Below are positions 25,530-38,600 of a stretch of 64,000 bases of DNA, piece after piece. Source of the DNA: Deltaproteobacteria bacterium. GTDB lineage: Bacteria > Myxococcota_A > Polyangia > GCA-2747355 > JADLHG01. Numbering within the stretch: the first letter of the stretch is position 1; every line of letters begins with the position of its first letter. The stretch spans positions 67,423 through 131,422 of the forward strand of contig JADLHG010000005.1 in the NCBI GenBank assembly GCA_020848905.1, given 5' to 3'. The translations under genes were made by a program, and so were the position numbers. The notes beneath the pieces were generated by a model. That model was not told where the DNA came from, did no database searches, and saw nothing but the letters and a program-made list of their open reading frames with translations.

Positions 25530-26920
25530 TGCGCGGAATGTTCAAGGGCCGCATGCACCAGATCCACTTCGTGGGGATCGGGGGCATCGGCATGAGTGGA
25601 ATTGCCGAGGTGCTGCTGAACCTGGGCTACGGAGTGAGCGGCTCCGACCTGAAGGAGAGCGAGACCACGCGGCGCCTGGCCAGCTTCGGCGGCCGCATCG
25701 CGGTGGGACACGCGGCGGCGAACCTAGGCGCGACCGACGTGGTCGTCATCTCGAGCGCCGTGCGCCGGGACAACCCCGAAGTGGTCGAGGCGCGGCGGCG
25801 CGGCATCCCGGTGATCCCTCGCGCGGAGATGCTCGCCGAGCTGATGCGCCTCAAGGTGGGCGTGGCGGTGGCCGGGAGTCACGGCAAGACCACCACGACC
25901 TCGATGGTCGCCACGCTCCTCGACCAGGCGGGGCTCGACCCCACGGTGGTGATCGGCGGGAAGGTGAACAGCCTGGGCAGCAACGCCCGGCTCGGCCAGG
26001 GAGACTACCTGGTCGCCGAGGCCGACGAGAGCGACGGGTCCTTTCTGAGCCTCACGCCGACCCTGGCGGTGGTGACGAACATCGATCCGGAGCACATGGA
26101 TCACTACGGCAGCCTCGAGCACCTGAAGGAGACCTTCCTGGCCTTCGTGAACAAGGTCCCGTTTTACGGACTTTCCGTTCTTTGCCTCGATTGCGAGAAT
26201 GTCCAGAGTCTCTTGCCGCGGGTCGAGAAGCGGCACGTGACCTACGGTGGCCGCCCGCAGGCCGACTACAGCCTCCAGGACGTGGAGGTCCGCGGCTTCA
26301 CCACCTCCTTCCGGCCGGTCCGTCGCGGCAAGGTGGGCGAGCGCGTCACGCTGCAGATGGTGGGCCGTCACAACGTGCTCAACGCCCTCGCGGCGCTGGC
26401 CATCGCGGACGAGCTGGAGATCCCTCTCGACGCCGCGGCGAAGGCCCTCTCCAGCTTCGGCGGCGTGCAGCGACGCTTCACCGTGCGCGGCGAGGTCGGA
26501 GGCGTCACCGTCGTGGACGACTACGGGCACCACCCGACGGAGATCAAGGCCACCCTCTCCGGCGCGCGCGAGGCCTTCGGCCGCCGGGTCGTGGCGGTCT
26601 TCCAGCCGCACCGCTACAGTCGCGTGCAGCACCTGTTCGACCAGTTCGCCACCGCCTTCTACGACGCCGAGGTGGTGCTCGTGTCGCCGATCTACGCCGC
26701 CGGCGAGGAGCCGCTCGACGGGATCACCGGAGACCGCCTCGCGGAGGCGATCCGGGCGCACGGGCACCACGACGTGACCTTCGCCGCCTCGCGCGAGGAG
26801 CTCCAGGCCGCGCTGGGGGGCCGCGTTCGGGCCGGGGACCTGGTCGTGACCCTGGGCGCGGGAGACATCTGGCAGGTGGGCGAGACCCTGCTTCGCGAGC
26901 TGTCGCAATCTCCACGCTAG
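25526..26920 (+). CDS. murC: UDP-MurNAc:L-alanine ligase
   Basis: 464 residues. MurC adds the first amino acid, L-alanine, to UDP-MurNAc. Motifs: [17 protein letters not shown] (UDP-binding Rossmann loop), [17 protein letters not shown] (K121 in the ATP loop), [41 protein letters not shown] and FQPHRYSRV. Coupled to murG by ATGA overlap. In many relatives murB follows; here a 212-base gap leads straight to ddl. Confidence 0.97.
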   Translation: MMRGMFKGRMHQIHFVGIGGIGMSGIAEVLLNLGYGVSGSDLKESETTRRLASFGGRIAVGHAAANLGATDVVVISSAVRRDNPEVVEARRRGIPVIPRAEMLAELMRLKVGVAVAGSHGKTTTTSMVATLLDQAGLDPTVVIGGKVNSLGSNARLGQGDYLVAEADESDGSFLSLTPTLAVVTNIDPEHMDHYGSLEHLKETFLAFVNKVPFYGLSVLCLDCENVQSLLPRVEKRHVTYGGRPQADYSLQDVEVRGFTTSFRPVRRGKVGERVTLQMVGRHNVLNALAALAIADELEIPLDAAAKALSSFGGVQRRFTVRGEVGGVTVVDDYGHHPTEIKATLSGAREAFGRRVVAVFQPHRYSRVQHLFDQFATAFYDAEVVLVSPIYAAGEEPLDGITGDRLAEAIRAHGHHDVTFAASREELQAALGGRVRAGDLVVTLGAGDIWQVGETLLRELSQSPR

Positions 26921-27003
26921 AGCGCGTGGGGTGATCGCCCCGCCGCATTCCCGCGCGCCGATCCCGTAAACCTCCTCACCAAAACGTCTTACGATTTGGG
27001 GCC

Positions 27004-27040
27004 TTGGCCGGGCCCCGCGCGGGGCCCGCTCGCCGGCCAA
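27004..27040. repeat. Nested palindrome between murC and ddl
   Basis: GGGCCCCGCGCGGGGCCC (27010-27027) is a perfect 18-bp palindrome. It is flanked by TTGGCC (27004-27009) and its complement GGCCAA (27035-27040), and a further CCGGCCAA follows at 27056-27063. The structure can form a strong hairpin in RNA. It could pause or terminate transcription from murC, or be a protein-binding site. There is no clean T-tract. Confidence 0.5.
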
Positions 27041-27132
27041 TTTCCCGAGAAAATTCCGGCCAAAAAGTTGCCCACGCGATCGTGGGCTGGCTCTATGGAA
27101 CCGCACACTCGACGAGGCGCGGGAGCGAGCGC

Positions 27133-28068
27133 GTGACAGGCACCGTAGCGGAGCTGAAGCGTCAACGAATCGGCGTGCTCTTGGGCGGGCTCTCCGCCGA
27201 GCGGGAGGTCTCGCTGGAGACCGGCCGCGCCGCCCTGGGCGCCCTGACCGAGCGGGGCTACGCCACCGTGGCCATCGACGTGGACCTGGACGTCGCGGCA
27301 CGTCTCCGCGCCGAGGGGGTGCAGGTGGCCTTCCTCGCGCTGCACGGACGCTGGGGCGAGGACGGCTGCATCCAGGGCCTGCTCGAGTCCCTGCGCATCC
27401 CGTACACCGGCTCGGGCGTGCTGGCCTCGGCCCTGGCGATGGACAAGGTGGTCAGCAAGCGCATGTTCGTGGCCGCCGGGCTCCCGACCGCGGCGTACGG
27501 CTTCCCCGCGACCGTCGAGGAGGCGCTCGGCCTCGGCCTCCCGGTGGTCGTGAAGCCGCGCGCGGAGGGGAGCAGCGTGGGCGTCACCGTGGTCCACGAC
27601 GAGGCGCAGCTCGAGGCTGCGATCGCCCGGGCCAACCAGGGAACCCGCGGTGGCGCGCTCGTCGAACGCTACGTCCCCGGGCGCGAGCTCTCGGTGGCCG
27701 TGATGGGCTCCGGCGACAGCGCCCGCGCGCTCGGCTCGGTCGAGATCCGCGCCGCCGTCGGTCACTACGACTACGAGGCGAAGTACCAGCGCGACGACAC
27801 GAGCTACTTCGTCCCCGCCCCCCTCGACGACGGGCCCCGGCGACGCCTCGAGGAGATCGCCGTCGAGGCCCACCGGCTGCTCGACTGCGCCGGCGCGACG
27901 CGGGTGGACCTGCGCTGGGACGGCCTGAACGACCCGGTCATCCTGGAGGTCAACACCCTCCCCGGCATGACCAGCCACAGCCTGCTGCCCAAGATCGCCG
28001 CGCACCTCGGCTGGAGCTACGGCGAGCTCGTGGAACGCATCCTTCTCGACGCGGCGCTCAAGGCATGA
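27133..28068 (+). CDS. ddl: D-alanine--D-alanine ligase
   Basis: About 311 residues from the GTG start, the usual Ddl length. Ddl joins two D-alanines for MurF. ATP-grasp features: RIGVLLGGLSAEREVSLETG (N-terminus), FLALHGRWGEDGCIQGLLE, PYTGSGVLASALAMDK, VVKPRAEGSSVGVTVV, ERYVPGRELSVAVM and LEVNTLPGMTSHSLLPK. The GTG is preferred because GGGAG lies 7 bases upstream and the protein then starts just before the conserved region; longer in-frame extensions run through the palindromic gap. It overlaps ftsQ by 4 bases. Confidence 0.95.
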   Translation: MTGTVAELKRQRIGVLLGGLSAEREVSLETGRAALGALTERGYATVAIDVDLDVAARLRAEGVQVAFLALHGRWGEDGCIQGLLESLRIPYTGSGVLASALAMDKVVSKRMFVAAGLPTAAYGFPATVEEALGLGLPVVVKPRAEGSSVGVTVVHDEAQLEAAIARANQGTRGGALVERYVPGRELSVAVMGSGDSARALGSVEIRAAVGHYDYEAKYQRDDTSYFVPAPLDDGPRRRLEEIAVEAHRLLDCAGATRVDLRWDGLNDPVILEVNTLPGMTSHSLLPKIAAHLGWSYGELVERILLDAALKA

Positions 28069-29033
28069 AGCGGAGCAACCGGCGCAAGACCCTCGAGCGT
28101 CCCGGCGGCCTGACCGGCCTGCTGCGGCGCCTGCGCTCGGGCAAGGGGAACCGTCGGGTGGCCCCCGCCAAGCCTCCCCGCGCCGTCGCCCCGACCTCGA
28201 CCCCCGTCGAGAGCGCGCCGCTCCCGCGTCCGGCCCGTCCCCCGCGTCCTCCGCGCGACTGGCGCGCCGCGGGCAGGCGAGCCCTCGCCGTCGGTCTCAC
28301 CGGCCTCAAGGTGCTCGGCGTGGTCGTCCTCGTCGGGGGCCTGGGGACCGGCGGCTTCTTCGGGTACCGCAAGGTCATGGCCTCGACCTACTTCCGCGTG
28401 AAGGAGCTGCGCCTGGAGGGGACCTCCCGCGCGCCGACCGCCGAGCTGCTCCGCCTGGTCGAGGGCGCTCGCGGTCAGAGCATCTTCCGCGTCTCGCTCA
28501 ACGAGCTGGCCCGGACCCTCGTCAGCCACCCCTGGATCCGGGAGGCGCGCGTCGAGCGGCAGCTCCCGAGCACCCTGAAGGTCCGGCTGGTCGAGGAAGA
28601 GCCCAGGGCGCTGCTGGCCCTCGGGCACCTCTACCTCGTCAACGCCGAGGGCCAGGTCTTCAAGAAGGCCACCACCGAGGAGGCCGACGGGCTGGTCGCC
28701 ATCACCGGCATCTCCCGGCTGACCTATCTGAACGAGCCGGCCACGGCGCAGGCCCGTATGCGGACCGCCCTCTCTGCGCTCGCCCAGTACCAGACCGGGC
28801 CGCGCCCCCCGCTCAGCGAGGTGCGCGTGAGCGCCACCGGCGAGGTCAGCTTCTTCCTCACGGAGCGCGGCGCCGCGCTCCGGTTCGGGACCCACTTCTC
28901 CGACGAGCGGCTGCGTCGCCTGGACGCGGTCCTCGCGGCGCTCGGCCCCGACGTTCGACGCATGCAATCGCTGTATCTCGACAACGACGTGCGGCCCGAC
29001 CGAGCGGTCGTCCGCATGGCCAGCCAGGAATAG
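28065..29033 (+). CDS. ftsQ: Cell division protein FtsQ
   Basis: 322 residues. FtsQ is a bitopic protein that recruits FtsL/FtsB and helps activate septal synthesis. It shows a long basic, Pro-rich cytoplasmic tail (about 78 residues), one membrane segment (VGLTGLKVLGVVVLVGGLGTGGFF), then a POTRA domain starting at FRVKELRLEGTSRAPTAELL with HPWIREARVERQLPSTLKVRLVEEEPRALL, and a FtsQ beta domain. The place between ddl and ftsA is standard. The cytoplasmic tail is longer than in Escherichia coli. Confidence 0.93.
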   Translation: MKRSNRRKTLERPGGLTGLLRRLRSGKGNRRVAPAKPPRAVAPTSTPVESAPLPRPARPPRPPRDWRAAGRRALAVGLTGLKVLGVVVLVGGLGTGGFFGYRKVMASTYFRVKELRLEGTSRAPTAELLRLVEGARGQSIFRVSLNELARTLVSHPWIREARVERQLPSTLKVRLVEEEPRALLALGHLYLVNAEGQVFKKATTEEADGLVAITGISRLTYLNEPATAQARMRTALSALAQYQTGPRPPLSEVRVSATGEVSFFLTERGAALRFGTHFSDERLRRLDAVLAALGPDVRRMQSLYLDNDVRPDRAVVRMASQE

Positions 29034-29046
29034 GGCGAAGAGACGG

Positions 29047-30270
29047 ATGCCAAAGCGCGACGAGCTGATCGTAGGACTCGACATCGGCACGACCAAGATC
29101 GCCGCCATCGTCGGAGAGGTCTCCGACGAGGGGATCGACATCATCGGCATCGGCACCGCCCCCTCGCGCGGCCTGCGCAAGGGCGTGGTGACGCACATCG
29201 ATCACACCGTCGCCTCCATCAAGCGCGCCATCGAGGAGGCGGAGCTGATGGCGGGGTGCGAGATCTCCAGCGTCTACGCCGGCATCGCGGGCGGACACAT
29301 CAAGGGCTTCAACAGCCACGGCATCGTAGCGGTCAAGGACGGCGAGGTCCGCACCTCCGACGTGGGGCGCGTGATCGACGCGGCGAAGGCCGTGGCGATC
29401 CCGATGGACAAGGAGATCATCCACGTCCTGCCCCAGGACTTCGTCGTCGACGGTCAGGACGGCATCAAGGAGCCCCTCGGCATGAGCGGCGTGCGCCTCG
29501 AGGCGCGAGTGCACATCGTCACCGCCGCCGTGACCAGCGCGCAGAACATCGTGAAGTGCTGCCAGCGCTGCGACCTCCAGGTGGCGGACCTGGTGCTCCA
29601 GCCCCTCGCGAGCGGCCACGCCGTGCTGCACGAGGACGAGATGGAGCTCGGCGTGGCGCTGATCGACATCGGCGGCGGCACGACCGACATCACGATCTTC
29701 TCCGAGGGGTCGATCGTGCACACCTCGGTCGTCGCGGCGGGCGGAAACCACATCACGAACGACATCGCCGTGGGCCTGCGCACCCCGTCGATCGAGGCCG
29801 AGAAGATCAAGCAGCGCTGGGGCTGCGCGATGACCTCGATGGTCGACGCCGACGAGGAGATCGAGGTGCCGAGCGTCGGCGGTCGTGCCCCGCGCCGCGT
29901 ACCGCGCCGGGTCCTCTGCGAGGTCATCGAACCCCGCGTCGAGGAGATGTTCATGCTCGTCCAGCGCGAGGTGGCCAAGACCGGTTACGAGGAGCTCCTG
30001 GCCTCGGGCGCGGTGATCACCGGCGGCACGACGATCATGGAAGGGATGCCGGAGCTGGCCGAGGAGGTGCTCGGACTCCCCGTGCGTCGGGGGGCCCCGC
30101 GCGGCATCGGCGGGCTCGTGGACGTGGTGCGGAGCCCCAAGTTCGCCACGGGCGTCGGGCTCGTGCTCTACGGCGCGAAGCAGCTCGAATCGGCCGGCGC
30201 CCACCGCGCGCGCCCCGAGAAGGTGAGCCTGGGGCACCGCGTGAAGGATTGGTTCTCGAAGGTGTTCTAG
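29047..30270 (+). CDS. ftsA: Cell division protein FtsA
   Basis: 407 residues. Actin-like ATPase that ties FtsZ filaments to the membrane. Motifs: IVGLDIGTTKIAAIVGEV (phosphate 1), the 1C subdomain region YAGIAGGHIKGFNSHGIV, ALIDIGGGTTDITIF (phosphate 2) and GAVITGGTTIMEGMPELAEEVLGLPVRRG (adenosine site). The C-terminal RVKDWFSKVF is the amphipathic membrane-binding helix. A 145-base gap separates it from ftsZ. Confidence 0.97.
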   Translation: MPKRDELIVGLDIGTTKIAAIVGEVSDEGIDIIGIGTAPSRGLRKGVVTHIDHTVASIKRAIEEAELMAGCEISSVYAGIAGGHIKGFNSHGIVAVKDGEVRTSDVGRVIDAAKAVAIPMDKEIIHVLPQDFVVDGQDGIKEPLGMSGVRLEARVHIVTAAVTSAQNIVKCCQRCDLQVADLVLQPLASGHAVLHEDEMELGVALIDIGGGTTDITIFSEGSIVHTSVVAAGGNHITNDIAVGLRTPSIEAEKIKQRWGCAMTSMVDADEEIEVPSVGGRAPRRVPRRVLCEVIEPRVEEMFMLVQREVAKTGYEELLASGAVITGGTTIMEGMPELAEEVLGLPVRRGAPRGIGGLVDVVRSPKFATGVGLVLYGAKQLESAGAHRARPEKVSLGHRVKDWFSKVF

Positions 30271-30282
30271 AACGTTCTTTCT

Positions 30283-30304
30283 AGAGCGGGCGGGACCCCG
30301 CTCT
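30283..30304. promoter_or_regulatory. Hairpin in the ftsA-ftsZ gap
   Basis: AGAGCGGG (30283-30290) and CCCGCTCT (30297-30304) form a perfect 8-bp stem with a 6-base loop, 13 bases after the ftsA stop. A 10-bp palindrome AGAACGTTCT overlaps that stop codon. No T-tract follows. It may tune read-through into ftsZ or act in mRNA processing; an ftsZ promoter may also lie in this gap, but none is clear. Confidence 0.35.
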
Positions 30305-30415
30305 GGAAGATAACCCGCGCGCACCGGAGGCGCGCTTTCACGGGCGACGCGTGGTGGCAACTCGGTGAGGCCCGAGTGGGGACCACGCGACGCGAAAACG
30401 AGGAGGGACCGGAAC

Positions 30416-32380
<1,965 letters not shown>

Positions 32381-32391
32381 CGACGTGCTTC

Positions 32392-32552
32392 GGGCGGCGC
32401 TCCAGCGGCGGCCTCACCCGACGGCGAAGTCGGCCGCACGGAGGAGAGTAGCTGCGGCGGGCGCGTCCTCCCCCTCCTCGGGGGTGCGTCTCGCGTCGCT
32501 TCCGCCTTCGGCGACCGCTGTCGGCGTCTGCTGGAGCGCCGCCCGTCTTTTT
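32392..32552 (+). terminator. Large stem structure with T-tract after ftsZ
   Basis: GGGCGGCGCTCCAG at 32392-32405 is matched by its exact complement at 32531-32544, followed at once by GTC and TTTTT (32548-32552). The 125 bases between the arms can fold into smaller hairpins, such as CCCCC-TCCTC-GGGGG. It most likely terminates the dcw transcript in front of the convergent regulator gene; the branched shape is unusual for a plain terminator and might also be a stable 3' RNA. Confidence 0.5.
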
Positions 32553-32558
32553 CTCCCG

Positions 32559-33950
32559 CTACCCCTTATCCTCTCGCTCTAGCCCCAGCTCCCGCAGCCG
32601 CTTCAAGAAAGTGGGGTACGAGACGCCGAGCGCCTGCGCCGCGGCCATCCGCCGGCCCCCGAGGTGTCCGAGCACTCGGCCCACGTACTCACGCTCGACC
32701 TGCTCCAGCTCCGGCGGTGCGCCCCCCTCCCCGAGCTCGACCACGAAGAAGCCCGGCCGCGCGGGAGACGCCGCCGCGCTACCCGGCAAGACCAGATCGT
32801 CCTCGGTGATCAGGGGTCCTCGGGCGAGGATCATGGCCCGCTCGATGATGTTGCGCAGCTCGCGAACCTGCCCGGGGTACCCGTAGTGCGCCAGGGCCGC
32901 GCGAGCCCCCGTGGTGAGCCCCCGCACGTTCTTGCGCAGGCGCCCGGCGAAGAACTCCACGAAAGAATCCGTCAGCTCCGCGATGTCCTCGCCGCGCTCC
33001 GCAAGCGACGGGATCGCGACCACGAAGACCGCGAGCCGGTGGAAGAGATCCTCCCGTAGCCGCTCGGCCCGCCCCGCGTCGTGCAGGTTACGATTCGTCG
33101 CCGCGACCACGCGTAGTCGTACGCTTCGCTCGCGTTCGCTGCCCAGTCGCCGGAAGGTCATCGTGTCGAGAAACTTCAGCAGCTTGGCCTGCGAACGCAG
33201 CGGCAACTCGGTGACCTCGTCGAGAAAGAGGGTCCCGCCGTCGGCGAGCTCGACCAGCCCCCGGCGCGCGGTCTTGGCGTCGGTGAAGGCGCCCTTCTCG
33301 TGACCGAAGAGCTCGCTCTCGAGGAGCTCCTCCGGAATCGCGGCGCAGTTCAGCTCGACGAAGGGGGCGTCCGCGTCCGTGGCCTGGTAGGTGAGCGCGT
33401 GCAGCAACTCCGCGGCGTATTGCTTCCCCGCCCCCGAGGGGCCCGTCAGAAAGACTGGCGTGGTCGGGCTCTGGGCCACGCTCGAGATGCGCGACACGAC
33501 CTCGCGCATGGCCGCGCTGCGAGGCTCCACGCGCGAGGGCTGGGCCGCGCTGCTCTTGGCCAGGGCCAGACGGTCGCGCAATCCCCGGGCCTCGATCGCC
33601 TTGCGCAGCTTCACCACCAGATCCGTGAGCTGCACCGGCTTGGTCAGGTAGTCCCAGGCCCCCGCCCGCAGCGCGTCCACAGCGTTCTCGACGTCGCCGT
33701 AGGCCGTCACGACGATCACCAGGGGTGCGGACGAGCCCGAGGCGCGAAGCACCGGCAGAAAATCGATCCCGTCCCCGTCCGGAAGACGCCGATCCAGGAT
33801 CACGACGTCGGGGGCTGTACGATCGACCTCGCTGCGGGCCCTCGCCAGAGTAGAGGCGGTGCGCACGTCGAAGCCGTCCGCAGAGAGCGCCTCTTCCGCC
33901 ATCACGCGAAAGACCGGTTCGTCGTCCACGACCAGAACGCTCGCGCTCAT
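32559..33950 (-). CDS. Sigma54-type (NtrC family) response regulator
   Basis: 463 residues. Receiver domain (1-120) with phospho-acceptor D53 in [19 protein letters not shown]+ domain with Walker A GPSGAGK (170-176), Walker B TLFLDEV near 240-246 and the sigma54-contact loop GAFTDA (220-225) in place of GAFTGA. The C-terminal Fis-type helix-turn-helix is [23 protein letters not shown]. It overlaps the histidine kinase gene by 4 bases and ends the efflux operon. A near-consensus sigma54 promoter precedes the first gene of the operon, so autoregulation of the operon is likely. Confidence 0.92.
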   Translation of the reverse strand: MSASVLVVDDEPVFRVMAEEALSADGFDVRTASTLARARSEVDRTAPDVVILDRRLPDGDGIDFLPVLRASGSSAPLVIVVTAYGDVENAVDALRAGAWDYLTKPVQLTDLVVKLRKAIEARGLRDRLALAKSSAAQPSRVEPRSAAMREVVSRISSVAQSPTTPVFLTGPSGAGKQYAAELLHALTYQATDADAPFVELNCAAIPEELLESELFGHEKGAFTDAKTARRGLVELADGGTLFLDEVTELPLRSQAKLLKFLDTMTFRRLGSERERSVRLRVVAATNRNLHDAGRAERLREDLFHRLAVFVVAIPSLAERGEDIAELTDSFVEFFAGRLRKNVRGLTTGARAALAHYGYPGQVRELRNIIERAMILARGPLITEDDLVLPGSAAASPARPGFFVVELGEGGAPPELEQVEREYVGRVLGHLGGRRMAAAQALGVSYPTFLKRLRELGLEREDKG

Positions 33951-35635
33951 GGTGACTCCTTCGGCACCGTCAGAAGAAACGTCGCGCCCGCGCTTCCTCC
34001 CTCGAGCACCAGATCGCCGCCGTGCGCCCTCGCGATCTTGCGCGAGAGCGCGAGGCCGATTCCCACCCCGTTCGGCTTGCCCGTGACGAAGGGCTCGAAG
34101 AGCCTTTCGCGCACCGGCGCCGGCACTCCCGGTCCGTTGTCCGTCACCCGCAGCTCCACGAGGCCCTGCCGGCACTCCAGGCGCACCACCACGCGCGGGT
34201 GGTCGTGCCCGCCGCCCGAGACCGCGTCCAGAGCATTCCCCACCAGGTTCGTGACCACCAGATGCAGCAACGTCGGGTCGGCTGTCGCGCGAAGGTCATC
34301 GGAGGGAACCTCCACCGCCAGCTCGACCCCCAGCTCGCGCGCCTGCTCCTCCGCCAGACTCGTCACCTTGCGCACGAAGTCGCTCAGGTCGAGCGCCACC
34401 GGTCGCGGGGCGATCCCCTTGGAGAAGATCAGCAGCTCGGAGGTGAACTCCGTGAGGCGCTCAATCTGCTTGCGCAGCGCCGCTGCCACCCGCTCCTGGT
34501 TCGGCGCCGGCGCTCCCGGCCTGGCCCCGAGGAGCACATCCAGACCGAGCCGCAGACCGTTGAGCGCATTCTTGACCTCGTGCGCGATCACGTTCGTCGC
34601 CTCGCCGAGGAGGCGCAGACGATCCTCGCGCACCGCGAGCTCCTCGGTCTGCCGAAAGACGCGCAGCGACCGCCGCAGGAAGAGGACCAGGAGCGCGAGC
34701 GGCGCGAGAGCCAGCACGAGTCCCCCCGCCAGGCGGCCGTACATGCGCTGCCTCGCGGGTCCGTAGATCTGCCCGCGCTCCGCGAGAGACAGGAGCACCA
34801 GTCCACGCGACATGGGCGCAACCGCTACCACCGTGGACCGTCCGTCCAGCCGCACCTCGCGCACCTCGGCCTGCGCCCGCGGCCGCGAGCCGAAGAGCTC
34901 CTTCCACGCGCCCTCACGCGCGAACGAGGGCGGACGCGCGGGATGCACCACCGAGCCCTCGCGGGTAGCGAGAATGGTCGCAGCTCGACTGCTGCCGCTT
35001 CCCGCGACCGTCACGCCGCCGATGCGCGTGAGGTCGATCGCGCCGAGAAGCGCTCCATCGAAGCGCCCCTCACGCTCCACCGGACACACCATGAATAAGA
35101 TCGCGTCATCCCGATCGGGCACCACCGGAACCAGACTCACCCGCCGGCGAATGTGCAGCTGGCGAAACCAGCTTCTTCCTGCGAACGACCGCTCGAGTCC
35201 GACGATCTCCGGAGGATCCGCCCAGAGGAGGTCTCCCGACGCCGCGAGCACTGCCACCCCGGCGGTGAAGAACGGACTTCGCCGATGCGCTTGCTGTAGC
35301 AACGTCCGCTCTGGCTCCAGGTTCCCGTCGGTCAAGTTCACCTCCGCCCGCTGACTTAGGCGTCGGAGCTCCTGCGACAGGAGCTTGAGGTGTTCCGCGA
35401 CGCCCTGGGCGCGCACCTCCGTCTCCAGGAGCAGCGTCTCGCGCGCCTGCTGCTCGTCGTGGCTCCGATCGGTAGTCAACGCCACGACGAGGAGCGCTCC
35501 CGCCACGACGGCGGCGGCGCCATAGATCAGGAGCGCCGCCCGCGCGAACCGGGCGTGCGCGCCGGAAAGGCTCCGCGGCCCCCGGCCGAGAAAGTGCGAT
35601 TCCGCCTCCGCTCCCCCACGTGCTGCCGCACCCAT
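33947..35635 (-). CDS. Membrane-bound sensor histidine kinase
   Basis: 562 residues. Two membrane segments (about 33-53 and 301-320) enclose a periplasmic region of about 245 residues that looks like a CACHE-type sensor ([51 protein letters not shown]). The cytoplasmic part has the phospho-acceptor H352 in [14 protein letters not shown], the N box [15 protein letters not shown]1 [20 protein letters not shown] and G2 [18 protein letters not shown]. It pairs with the NtrC-type regulator gene that overlaps its end and starts 16 bases after the RND pump gene. A metal or envelope signal is inferred from the operon. Confidence 0.9.
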   Translation of the reverse strand: MGAAARGGAEAESHFLGRGPRSLSGAHARFARAALLIYGAAAVVAGALLVVALTTDRSHDEQQARETLLLETEVRAQGVAEHLKLLSQELRRLSQRAEVNLTDGNLEPERTLLQQAHRRSPFFTAGVAVLAASGDLLWADPPEIVGLERSFAGRSWFRQLHIRRRVSLVPVVPDRDDAILFMVCPVEREGRFDGALLGAIDLTRIGGVTVAGSGSSRAATILATREGSVVHPARPPSFAREGAWKELFGSRPRAQAEVREVRLDGRSTVVAVAPMSRGLVLLSLAERGQIYGPARQRMYGRLAGGLVLALAPLALLVLFLRRSLRVFRQTEELAVREDRLRLLGEATNVIAHEVKNALNGLRLGLDVLLGARPGAPAPNQERVAAALRKQIERLTEFTSELLIFSKGIAPRPVALDLSDFVRKVTSLAEEQARELGVELAVEVPSDDLRATADPTLLHLVVTNLVGNALDAVSGGGHDHPRVVVRLECRQGLVELRVTDNGPGVPAPVRERLFEPFVTGKPNGVGIGLALSRKIARAHGGDLVLEGGSAGATFLLTVPKESP

Positions 35636-35651
35636 GAAGTGCCCTCGCCGT

Positions 35652-38600
35652 TTACGCCTGCTCCGCCGCTCCTTGCCTGACCGGCGCTCCGCCGCGCCAG
35701 CGGGCCCTGAGCCAACACGCCCAATAATAGGTCACCGGCAGCACGACAAGGGTCAGCGCCGCCGCCGAGATCGTGCCCCCCACGACGACCACGGCGATCG
35801 GTCGCTGCGTCTCGCTGCCGATAGCGTGCGACAGCGCCGCCGGTAGGAGGCCGAGCGACGCGAGCAGCGCGGTGACGAGGACGGCCCGCAGACGATCTTG
35901 CACGCCGCCCGTTACCGCCTGATAGAGACCCTCTCCCCGGTCGAGCCGGCTCCGGATGGCCGCCACGACGAGGACGCCGTTGAGCACGGCCTGCCCGAGG
36001 AGGGCGATGAAGCCGACCGCGGCGGAGACCGAGAGCGTCAGACCCGCCACGGCCAGCCCGAGAATCCCCCCGACGAGCGCGAAGGGGACATTGAGCAGGA
36101 TCAACGTCGAATCGAACACAGATCCAAAGGCCGAGAAGAGCAGCAGGAAGGTGATCGCCAGGGCCAGCGGAATCACCAGCTGCAACCGCTTCATCGCCCG
36201 CTGCTGGTTCTCGAACTCTCCCCCCCACGTGAGCTCGTAGCCCGGCGGGAGCTTCGTCGTCGAGGCGACCTTGTCTCGCGCTTCGGCCACGAACGAACCG
36301 AGGTCCCGGTTGCGCACGTTCATACGCACGCCGACGTAGCGGCGACCGTTCTCGCGCGTGATCGCCGCGCGCCCGAGCCCCATATCGACCCTCGCCACGG
36401 CGGTCAGGGGAATGAGCGCACCATCCTTGAGCGGCAGCATGATCCGTCGAATGCTCCCCACGTCCTCGCGCGTGGCCTTCGGTAGCCGCACCGTCACGTC
36501 GAAGCGGCGCTCCCCTTCCCACAGCTCGCTGGCGACGTGTCCGCCCATGGCCGTCTCGAGGTAGTCCTGCACCTCCGCCAGGTCCAAGTCGTAGCGCGCC
36601 AGGGCGTCGCGGTCGAGCCTCACCGCCAGCTGCGGGGATTCGCCGGCCTTGACGATGCCCACGTCGGCCGCACCCGGCACCTCCTGAATCACGGCCTTCG
36701 CCTTCTCCGCCGCCTGCTGCAACGCCTCGAGGTCGTCGCCGTAGATCTTCAGCGCGATTTGCCCGAACTGGCCAGCGATGTTTTCCGCCACGTTGTCCCG
36801 GATCGGTTGGGAGAAGTTGTACTCGAGACCCGGGAGCACCTTCAGGTTGCGATCCATCTCGGCGATCAGCTCGTTCAGTCCATGAATGCCCTCGCGCCAC
36901 TCCTCCGGCGGCTTGAGCTGCACGAAGACCTCGAGGTTGTTCGGCAGCGTCGGGTCCGTGCCGTCCTCGGGGCGACCGAGCTGGCTCAGCGTCGCCGTCA
37001 CCTCGGGGGTGAGCGCGAGGCGCTGCTTGATGCGTGGCACGAGCCGCCGCCCTTCCGTCAGCGACAGGTTGCTTGGCATCGAGAAGGTGACGTAGAGCGC
37101 GCCTTCGTTGAGCTCGGGCAAGAACTCCGAGCCGAGCTTCGGGGTCAAGACCAGCGTCGCGATCATCGCCCCGGTGGCGAGGGTCATCACGGTCCAGGGG
37201 TTCTGCATGGCGAAGCGCAGAGTCGGGGTGAAGGCCCGTCGCGACCACCTGAGCAGCGGGGATTCGCGATGCTTCCCCGGCTTGCGCAGGGCGTAGTAGG
37301 CGAGCACGGGGACCAGGGTGAAGCTCACGAGGAGCGCCCCGACGAGCGCCGACACCACGGTATTGGCCATCGGCGCGAAGATGCGCCCTTCGACCCGCTG
37401 CAGCGAGAAGATTGGGATGTAGGCCGCGATGATGATGAGCAGCGAAAAGAGCGTCGGGCGAGCCACCTCTCGCGCGGCGTCGTAGATGCGATCCACGAAC
37501 GGCCGATCCACGGGAGCGGCGCCCTGCTCCTCCTGCTCGAACCGGTGGAAGAGGTGCTCCACAAGGATTACCGCGCCGTCGACGATGATGCCGAAGTCGA
37601 CCGCCCCCATCGAGAGCAGGTTCGCGCTCATCCCGCGCGCGTAGAGGTAGACGAACGACGCGGCCAGCGAGAGCGGGATGACGGCGGCCACGATCAACGA
37701 ACCTCGCACCGACAGCAGGAAGGCGAAGAGCACGAGGGTGACCAGCGCCGCCCCCTCGGCCAGGTTCTTGAACACCGTCTTCAGGGTCGTGCTGACGAGC
37801 TTCGTGCGGTCGTAGAACGCGTCGACGCGCACCCCCTTCGGCAGGATGCGCCCGTTGAGGTCGTCGATGCGCGACCGCAGCGCCTCGAGCACCACGGTGG
37901 GGTTCTCGCCGCGCCGCATGAGCACGATCCCCTCCACGGCGTCCTCGTCGTGCTCGCGGGTCACGATCCCCTGCCGCGGCGCATAGCCCACCGCGACCTG
38001 CGCCACGTCCTTCAGCCGCACCGGCACGCCGGCGTGAAACCCGACGCGGACCTGTTCGATGTCCTTCTCCGACTTGAAGATGCCGAGGCTGCGGATCACG
38101 AACATCTCGGCACCACGCTCGACGTAGCCGCCGGTGGCGTTGGCGCTCGCTTTCTTGAGCGCCTCGAAGAGGGAGGAGAGGCCCACGCTGAGGGCCGCCA
38201 TGCGCGCCGGTTCGGGCTGGACGTGGATCTCCTTGAGCAGACCGCCGTACGACACCACCTCCGCCACGCCCTGCACCCGCAGGAGCTGCGGCCGGACGAC
38301 CCAGTCCTGCAAGGTGCGCAAGGTCATGGGGTCCGCGCCGCCGCCCGTGAGGGTGTAGCGGTACACCTCCCCGATGGGCGTCGCCATCGGACCGAGCGCT
38401 GGCTGCACTCCCTCGGGAAGCTCGGCCTGCCGCATGCGCTCGAGCACCTGCTGGCGCGCCGGCAAGGCCTCCACACCGTCGTTGAAGGTCAGCGTCACGA
38501 ACGACAGGCCGAAGAGCGAGATGCTCCTCAGTCTGAAGAGGCCAGGCGTGCCGTTGAGCGCCCTCTCGAGCGGAAGCGAGATGCGGCGCTCCACCTCCTC

